Shown here: positions 5,836 through 10,216 of the stretch, one piece after another
Layout of the letters: every line of letters starts with the position of its first letter
Numbering within the stretch: position 1 is the first letter of the stretch
From: an uncultured Pseudomonadota bacterium
Lineage (GTDB): Bacteria > Pseudomonadota > Gammaproteobacteria > Burkholderiales > SCOH01
Direction of reading: 5' to 3'
Assembly: GCA_937863215.1 (NCBI GenBank)
Contig: CALMFQ010000205.1
Coordinates: 1-10,216 of the forward strand
Length of the DNA stretch: 10,216 bases
The notes under the pieces: generated by a model
What the model saw: only the letters and a program-made list of their open reading frames with translations
Database searches by the model: none
What the model was told of the DNA's origin: nothing
Made by a program: the position numbers and the translations under genes

Positions 5836-6069
5836 TTAGATTTCGCCGCGTGCACGCAGATCGGACAGAACAGCTTCGATGCCGTTCTTGTCGATGGTGC
5901 GCAGGCCAGCATTGCTGACACGCAGACGAACCCAGCGGTTTTCACTTTCAACCCAGAAGCGGCGGTACTGCAGATTCGGCAAGAAGCGACGCTTGGTCTT
6001 GTTTTGTGCGTGGGAGACGTTGTTTCCCACCATCGGCGCTTTACCGGTAACTTGGCATACTCGAGCCAT
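5836..6069 (-). CDS. rpmB: 50S ribosomal protein L28
   Basis: The protein has 77 residues starting MARVCQVTGKAPMVGNNVSH, followed by AQNKTKRRFLPNLQ and ending SDLRARGEI; all are hallmarks of bacterial L28. Cys5 stands alone, without the C-x2-C pairs, so this is the non-zinc form. The ATG is at 6069-6067, with GGGAG 8 nt upstream on the - strand. An open frame continues upstream to 6288 but overlaps the next gene and is not L28 sequence. L28 is a structural part of the 50S subunit. A promoter lies just upstream, so the ribosomal pair need not depend on the secretion-type operon in front of it. Confidence 0.98.
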   Translation of the reverse strand: MARVCQVTGKAPMVGNNVSHAQNKTKRRFLPNLQYRRFWVESENRWVRLRVSNAGLRTIDKNGIEAVLSDLRARGEI

Positions 6070-6100
6070 GATATCGACTCCCAATTCGGAAAAAGGCGTA

Positions 6101-6129
6101 TTTATATCACAGCCCCCGCACCTGCTCAA
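6101..6129 (-). promoter_or_regulatory. rpmBp: Sigma70-type promoter for rpmB-rpmG
   Basis: On the - strand, TTGAGC (6129-6124, 4 of 6) is followed after exactly 17 nt by TATAAA (6106-6101, 5 of 6). A transcript would start near 6094, about 25 nt ahead of the rpmB ATG. The promoter sits within the 73-nt gap after the last gene of the secretion-type operon, and no terminator separates them, so read-through from that operon could add to rpmB expression. Confidence 0.65.
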
Positions 6130-6142
6130 GTCCGATTTCCAG

Positions 6143-6517
6143 TTATTTGCTGCCGGCCTCGACACCACGTGTAACGCGCACGCTTGGCGACGGCTTTTCT
6201 CCCACTCGCCATTTGTCGCCCACGCGCATTTCCGCCTGCGTGCCGTCCGGCAAGGCGATCGTGGCGCTGCCGGGCTGGCTGCCGGCACGGCCCCGCTCCG
6301 GCGCTGCGCCGTTGATCCAGAGCGTAGTCTTGCCGTCGCTGCGCCGCACGACGCCTTTCAGTCGGACCTCGCTGGCGCCGGGCTCGGCTGCAGCCTGTTC
6401 GAGCGAGCGGCGCGCATCGATCTGCAAACGCTGCTGCGGCGTGTAGAACAGGCGCCCCGGCTCAGCCGCCTGGGCGACAACGGGCAACAGCAGCAGGCAA
6501 TAGCAGACTTGCTTCAT
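6143..6517 (-). CDS. Short exported PilP/GspC-like protein, last gene of a pilus/secretion-type operon
   Basis: The protein has 124 residues. The start at 6517 is chosen because the ATG overlaps the stop of the upstream gene (ATGA) and GGAGG lies 7 nt before it; a longer frame to 6664 has no support. Residues 1-17 (MKQVCYCLLLLPVVAQA) look like a signal peptide with cleavage before AEPG. Cys5 and Cys7 lie inside it without a lipobox. The mature part begins GRLFYTPQQRLQIDARR. It then shows a small beta domain with VRLKGVVRRSDGKTTLWING (51-70) and MRVGDKWRV (97-105). That order, a 'G.V.R..G..T.WING' strand and a later 'VGD.W' strand, resembles the homology region of PilP/GspC proteins, which link the inner-membrane complex to the secretin. 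Homology is inferred from pattern and gene order only. At 124 residues it is shorter than usual PilP (about 180). Confidence 0.7.
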   Translation of the reverse strand: MKQVCYCLLLLPVVAQAAEPGRLFYTPQQRLQIDARRSLEQAAAEPGASEVRLKGVVRRSDGKTTLWINGAAPERGRAGSQPGSATIALPDGTQAEMRVGDKWRVGEKPSPSVRVTRGVEAGSK

Positions 6518-7164
6518 TTCGCCCCCTCCGCGGCGCCCGCACCTTCGGCCGGCGCAGTGGCAAGCTGGCGTACGGTGAGCCATTCGATCACGCATCTGCT
6601 CTCCAGCGGCGGCGCCACCCAATCGGTTTGCCCCTGCTCCAGCTTGCTGCGCTGAATGCGGCACTGGCGCAACAGATGCAGGCCGCGCGCATCCTTGTCG
6701 AGTGTTTGCAGCAGCATCAGCAATTGCCCTTCGTGCGCAGCCAGAAACGATAGATGCATGCGGCTGGCCATCACGCGCATGCCTTGCGGTGCGTCGGCAA
6801 TGAAATCGGCCGGCCGCTGCGGCTCAAGCCGATATTTGAGCTGCATTTGCGGATGCTCGCGGCGGAGGCCGGTCAGGAGTTCGACCCACTGCAAGCGGTC
6901 CTCGTCGCCAACGATGCCGCGTGCGCGCAGTTCGCGGAACGGGCCGCTATAACGTTCGTAATCCTGCCGGTCCTGCTGCATGCTGACGGCTTCCGCCTGC
7001 ACCTGCTGCAGCCGCTGCTGTGCCTGCTGCTGTCGCCGCTCGGCCTTGCCCTGCTGCCATACCGCCAGCAGCACCAGCGCCAGTGCCAGCAGCAGCGCCG
7101 CACCAAACAGTGCCAGCGGCAGCCGGATCAGCGGCAAATCCTCGCGGCGGATGCGGAAATCCAT
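6514..7164 (-). CDS. PilO/GspM-like inner-membrane assembly protein
   Basis: The protein has 216 residues: a short cytoplasmic start with basic residues, one transmembrane helix at about 15-36 (LPLALFGAALLLALALVLLAVW), a Gln/Arg-rich coiled-coil stretch at about 38-70, then a periplasmic domain. This is the layout of PilO and GspM, which form a periplasmic frame with PilN/GspL through coiled coils and a ferredoxin-like fold. Two cysteines, Cys168 and Cys191, lie in the C-terminal domain and could form a disulfide. The last 16 residues are low-complexity Ala/Gly/Glu. The ATG is 2 nt after the stop of the PilMN-like gene, and its own stop overlaps the next start by 4 nt. The sequence is too divergent for a firm family name; position M-N-O-P in the operon is the strongest argument. 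Confidence 0.75.
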   Translation of the reverse strand: MDFRIRREDLPLIRLPLALFGAALLLALALVLLAVWQQGKAERRQQQAQQRLQQVQAEAVSMQQDRQDYERYSGPFRELRARGIVGDEDRLQWVELLTGLRREHPQMQLKYRLEPQRPADFIADAPQGMRVMASRMHLSFLAAHEGQLLMLLQTLDKDARGLHLLRQCRIQRSKLEQGQTDWVAPPLESRCVIEWLTVRQLATAPAEGAGAAEGAK

Positions 7165-7166
7165 GC

Positions 7167-8762
7167 TTATTTCCCCCCCGGCAGCAGTGGCCGCACCAGC
7201 AGCAGATCGTAGTCGGGCTTGTCCGGGTCTGCAGCGCCCGTAGACTGTTCCATGTCGATCGGTTTATCCGGGTGCGTGTACAGCGGTACTTTCAGGCGCC
7301 GTACCGGCAATCCGGCCTGGCGTTCCCAATCCTTGCCAAAGCGCTCGACGCTGTCGATGGCAAAACGGTAATTATCGGTGAATGGGCTGATCCGCCCCTG
7401 CAAACGAATGATTTCGTTGCGTTTCTTCTCGGGCGGCGCTGCCGTGCCGGCATCGGTGCCGTCTTCCGGAGCTTTCGGCGCAACCGTGTCGGCGCCATCG
7501 CTGAGCAGCTCTTCATTGTTGCTCACGCCCCAGCTCAGCGTATCCAGAGTCAGTTGCGGGTAACGGTCGAACAATCCGCTCAACTGCACCAGCCGCTGCT
7601 GTAGCGACGGCCAATTCTGTCGCGCCGCGGCAATACGCTCGACAGCCTGTTTCAGCACTGCGGGAGCAGGCAGATCGCTGGCCGGCAACACGTTGCTGCG
7701 CTTCAGGCGTTCTGCCTGCAGAACCTTGCTGTCAAGGGCTGCGGTGCTGACATCGATATCGGCGCTCTGCTGCAGCAGCCAGCCGGCCAGTCCGGCGCCC
7801 GCCAGCAACACCAGTGCCGCAGCGGCATTCAGCATGCGGCCGCTGAGCCAGAGCCGGTAATTGCGCCGTCGTTTGCCCGGCGCGTAATGATTGCGCCAGT
7901 GGCGCTGGCCGATCAGAGACAGCATCAGTTCGGCAACGCTGGGGTTGGCGTGCGGCGCCATACGGAATGCGCTGGCCACGTCTTCCAGCGCCAGAAAGCG
8001 GAATTCCAGCCCGTCGCCGCCATGGCATTCGCGCTGCAGACGCTCGCGTTTGGCGGCATGGCACAGCACCAGCGTGGTGACCGGATCGTCGCGCGTAACC
8101 AGCCGCAGGCTGGCCAGATACTGGCGGGTACGGCTGCTTTCGGACATGATCTTCGGCGCCAGCTCACCCTCGTCGCAGCCCGGCAACGCGGTCAGACGGC
8201 TGAATTTCAGATCGCCGTTGCGGAAATAGCTCTGGCGGATGCCGCTGTCGCTGTCTTCGGTCACCAGCAGCACGTGTTCGCTGTCCGGGTAGAAGCGCTT
8301 GACGATGCTCACCGACAGTAACGCGACCGAGCAGATGGTCGCCAGCGGCGCGCGGTACTGGTCGAGAATGTCCAGCCAGCCGTCGAGCAGATCGTTGGTC
8401 AGCAGCCCGCTGAGCAGCACCCGGTCGTCGCGCCGGCCCTCCTCTTCGCGTCCCTGCACCCAGGCATTGACATAATGGCCGCCGCGGAAATGCTGCTGCA
8501 GCTTGCGCCGCAGCAGTGCTGCGTGGTCCTTGCCGAGCACATGCGGCACGGTTTCGGTATGGAAATCTTCTTCCACCACGTCCAGCAGCAGGTAGAACGG
8601 CACGCGTGCGTGCGCCGCTACCAGGGCGGCAAAATCGCTGCGTCCGTGCGCATCGGCAGCATAGCGCCCGAACAGCGCCAGCTGCCGGCCGCGCCAGCCG
8701 TAGGCGAGCAGCCGGTCATTGCAGACGAACAGGAGGATTTTCTTGGCGCGCACCGGTGTCAC
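7167..8762 (-). CDS. PilM+PilN / GspL-like protein in one polypeptide
   Basis: The protein has 531 residues. The first 300 or so look cytoplasmic, with the alternating strands expected of an actin-like domain of the PilM/GspL type (KKILLFVCNDRLLAYGWRG at the start; HVLLVTEDSDSGIRQSYFRNG; TTLVLCHAAKRERLQ). A basic stretch (PGKRRRNYRLWLSGR) leads into one transmembrane helix at about 308-328. The remaining 200 residues are probably periplasmic. They include a helical region (about 340-400) and a low-complexity Pro/Ala/Asp linker (about 421-450) before a final beta-containing domain. In pili PilM and PilN are separate; in type II secretion GspL carries both parts, as here. The GTG start overlaps the upstream stop (GTGA), and the ribosome site is weak, which suggests coupling to the gspF-like gene. 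Family assignment rests on layout and operon order. Confidence 0.72.
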   Translation of the reverse strand: MTPVRAKKILLFVCNDRLLAYGWRGRQLALFGRYAADAHGRSDFAALVAAHARVPFYLLLDVVEEDFHTETVPHVLGKDHAALLRRKLQQHFRGGHYVNAWVQGREEEGRRDDRVLLSGLLTNDLLDGWLDILDQYRAPLATICSVALLSVSIVKRFYPDSEHVLLVTEDSDSGIRQSYFRNGDLKFSRLTALPGCDEGELAPKIMSESSRTRQYLASLRLVTRDDPVTTLVLCHAAKRERLQRECHGGDGLEFRFLALEDVASAFRMAPHANPSVAELMLSLIGQRHWRNHYAPGKRRRNYRLWLSGRMLNAAAALVLLAGAGLAGWLLQQSADIDVSTAALDSKVLQAERLKRSNVLPASDLPAPAVLKQAVERIAAARQNWPSLQQRLVQLSGLFDRYPQLTLDTLSWGVSNNEELLSDGADTVAPKAPEDGTDAGTAAPPEKKRNEIIRLQGRISPFTDNYRFAIDSVERFGKDWERQAGLPVRRLKVPLYTHPDKPIDMEQSTGAADPDKPDYDLLLVRPLLPGGK

Positions 8763-9964
8763 CGTATCTTGGTCATCAGGTCGAAAATCGGGCCGAGGAT
8801 CGAAACCATGATCAATGCCATCAAGGTACCGAGTATCACCGTCAGGATCGGCTCGATCATCACCTGCAGCTTCTCGATCGATTCCTTGACATCGCGGTTG
8901 TAGAAATAGCAGATGTTCTGCAGCGCCTGATCCAGCTGGCCGGTGCTTTCACCGACCTTGAGCATGCGCACCACCAGCTTGGGAAACATCTGCACTGCAT
9001 CGAAGCCGCTGGCGATTCCGGAGCCTTCGCTGATCTGCTGCTGGGCGCGAATCAACGCGCGCTCGATCACCTTGTTGTTGACGATGCCCTGGCAGATTTT
9101 CAACGCGTCCAATACCGAAATCCCGGCCGAGAACATCAGCGCGAAATAGTTGGCGAAGCGCGCCAGGATGATTTTGTGCAGAATCGGCCCGATTCCCGGC
9201 AGTTTCAGTTTCCAGCCGTCCAGCGTTACCGCGAATTCCGGATGGGTGCGCAAATGCAGCTTGACGCCGCCCCAGATACCCAGCGGCACCAATGGAATCA
9301 GATACCAGAACGACTTGAGAAAGCTGCGGATGCCGAGCATCACCCGCACCGGCAGCGGTACCGGCACCTGCAGTGCGGCGAACAGCTCGACCATCTGCGG
9401 CACCAGGAAAAAAATCATTCCCGCCGCTACCCCCATTACCAGCACCAGCACAAAGCTCGGATACATCACCGCCTTTTTCGACTGCGACGCCAGCTCGTCC
9501 TGCCATTTCAGGCCTTCCATCAAGTCCTTCAGCACATCCGGCAGGCGGCCGGTCGATTCGCCGGCCTTGATCAGGTTGACGAAAATCACGTCGAACACGC
9601 GCGGATGATTGGCCAAAGCCTGCGACAGCTGCAGGCCGCCTTCGATGCCATCGATCAGGTCGGCGACCACTTCCTTGAAACGCGGGTGATCGACACTGTC
9701 GCGCAGATCGGCCAGCCCCTCCAGCAGCGGCACACCGGCGCGCGTCAGTTGTTCCAGGTGAAAACAGAAGGTGATCAATTCACGCCGCTTGACCTCGCCG
9801 CCACCGGAAACACGGATATTGCCGCGCGATGCCAGGTCGTAATTGATCAGATCGAGGCCGATGCGCGACAGGCGCAGCTCCAGATCGCCGGGGTTGGCGG
9901 CTTCGATTTCGCCGGAGCTGGCCTTGCCGGCAGCGTTCACCGCCCGGTAGGCGTACAGCGCCAT
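8759..9964 (-). CDS. Type II secretion / type IV pilus platform protein, PilC/GspF family
   Basis: The protein has 401 residues, the usual length of the family. It opens with MALYAYRAVNAAGKASSGEIEA, typical for GspF. Two T2SSF repeats follow, each with the hallmark wording: FCFHLEQLTRAGVPLLEGL and LIKAGESTGRL in the first, FALMFSAGISVLDAL and MLKVGESTGQL in the second. Membrane segments are seen at about 167-191, at about 218-240 and near the C-terminus (about 370-395). The protein sits in the inner membrane, where the assembly ATPase drives it to add pilin or pseudopilin subunits. Its ATG shares one base with the stop of the ATPase gene (TAATG), and its TGA overlaps the next GTG, so translation is tightly coupled. 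Sequence alone does not decide between PilC and GspF. Confidence 0.93.
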   Translation of the reverse strand: MALYAYRAVNAAGKASSGEIEAANPGDLELRLSRIGLDLINYDLASRGNIRVSGGGEVKRRELITFCFHLEQLTRAGVPLLEGLADLRDSVDHPRFKEVVADLIDGIEGGLQLSQALANHPRVFDVIFVNLIKAGESTGRLPDVLKDLMEGLKWQDELASQSKKAVMYPSFVLVLVMGVAAGMIFFLVPQMVELFAALQVPVPLPVRVMLGIRSFLKSFWYLIPLVPLGIWGGVKLHLRTHPEFAVTLDGWKLKLPGIGPILHKIILARFANYFALMFSAGISVLDALKICQGIVNNKVIERALIRAQQQISEGSGIASGFDAVQMFPKLVVRMLKVGESTGQLDQALQNICYFYNRDVKESIEKLQVMIEPILTVILGTLMALIMVSILGPIFDLMTKIR

Positions 9965-10216
9965 TACATCACCGCCTGCACACGGTCGGTCAGATCGACC
10001 ACCCGGCTGATTTCGTCGAGCGAAGTGACGCCCTCGACCACGCGCCGGATCGCATCTTCAGCCAGCGGCCGAAAACCGCGCTGCAGTGCGGCCTGGCGAA
10101 TTTCGCGCACCGAGGCGCGGCGGGCAATCATCTCGTCCAGCTCGCTATCCATTTTCAGCAGCTCCTGGATCGCCACCCGGCCGCGATAGCCCTGATGGTC
10201 GCATTTCTCGCAGCCG
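9964..10216 (-). CDS. C-terminal end of the assembly ATPase, PilB/GspE family, partial
   Basis: Only the last 83 residues lie in the window. They begin GCEKCDHQGYRGRVAIQELL, which holds the second C-x2-C pair of the zinc-binding motif of GspE/PilB and the invariant GY.GR sequence that follows it. Next come the helical end domain (SELDEMIARRASVREIRQAA) and the common 'G...L..DA...V..G.TS..E..RVV' ending. The family hydrolyses ATP at the cytoplasmic face to drive pilus or pseudopilus assembly through the PilC/GspF platform, whose gene starts on the last base of this stop codon. The Walker motifs are outside the window. The presence of the Cys pair argues for an assembly ATPase rather than a PilT retraction ATPase, which lacks it. 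Confidence 0.93.
   Translation of the reverse strand, partial: GCEKCDHQGYRGRVAIQELLKMDSELDEMIARRASVREIRQAALQRGFRPLAEDAIRRVVEGVTSLDEISRVVDLTDRVQAVM

Noticed and set aside
5879..6655. + strand frame opposite rpmB and the PilP-like gene
   Set aside because: It covers rpmB, its promoter and two other coding regions in antisense and shows no domain.
6518..6664. N-terminal extension of the PilP-like protein
   Set aside because: It lies inside the PilO-like gene, is Arg/Gly-rich, and would hide the signal peptide; the ATG at 6517 has a good ribosome site.
8516..10189. Very long open frame on the + strand (557 codons)
   Set aside because: It lies antisense to the PilMN-like and PilC/GspF genes, has His/Gln/Arg-rich composition typical of shadow frames in GC-rich DNA, and has no ribosome site or recognisable domain.
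1..10216. CRISPR array, transfer RNA, insertion sequence or phage attachment site
   Set aside because: No regularly spaced repeats, cloverleaf sequence, transposase or integrase coding was found, and the gene content is ordinary chromosomal.

Overview
The window looks like chromosomal DNA of a beta-proteobacterium, most likely of the order Neisseriales. GC content is high in all genes. The L33 protein starts directly at MREKIKLES and is 51 residues long, and L28 is 77 residues. From memory this matches the Neisseria/Chromobacterium forms better than the longer Burkholderia L33; no search was run. No RNA gene, transposon, integrase, CRISPR array or phage gene was seen.

Left part (1-5020). The + strand carries the end of a periplasmic adaptor (HlyD/MacA type), a MacB/LolD-type ATPase and an FtsX/MacB-type permease, in a tight operon. 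A second permease of the same type lies at 3854-5020. Together these could form a MacB-like export machine made of separate subunits. The two permeases are separated by a small secreted protein of unknown function (2311-2667), which has its own probable promoter and a strong inverted repeat, and by a patatin-fold protein on the - strand (2725-3795). The patatin-fold protein has lost the usual residues in all three catalytic motifs.

Middle (5021-6070). A small protein with a helix-turn-helix-like segment and a C-x2-C/C-x2-C zinc-ribbon pattern (5196-5513) has a candidate promoter overlapped by a palindrome. It faces rpmG and rpmB (L33, L28) on the - strand. Each side of this convergent junction has its own hairpin terminator. 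A good sigma70-like promoter for rpmB-rpmG lies in the short gap upstream of rpmB.

Right part (6143-10216, all - strand). This is a tightly coupled operon of a type IV pilus / type II secretion-like assembly system. In transcription order it holds a PilB/GspE ATPase (only the C-terminus is visible), a PilC/GspF platform protein, a one-polypeptide PilM+PilN or GspL-like protein, a PilO/GspM-like protein, and a short exported PilP/GspC-like protein. Neighbouring genes overlap or lie within 2 nt. No secretin or pilin gene lies downstream of the last gene, so these must be upstream of the window or elsewhere.

The points most worth following are the catalytically degenerate patatin-fold protein inside a split ABC exporter locus, the dyads at the two small-gene promoters, and the divergent fused PilMN-like assembly operon.
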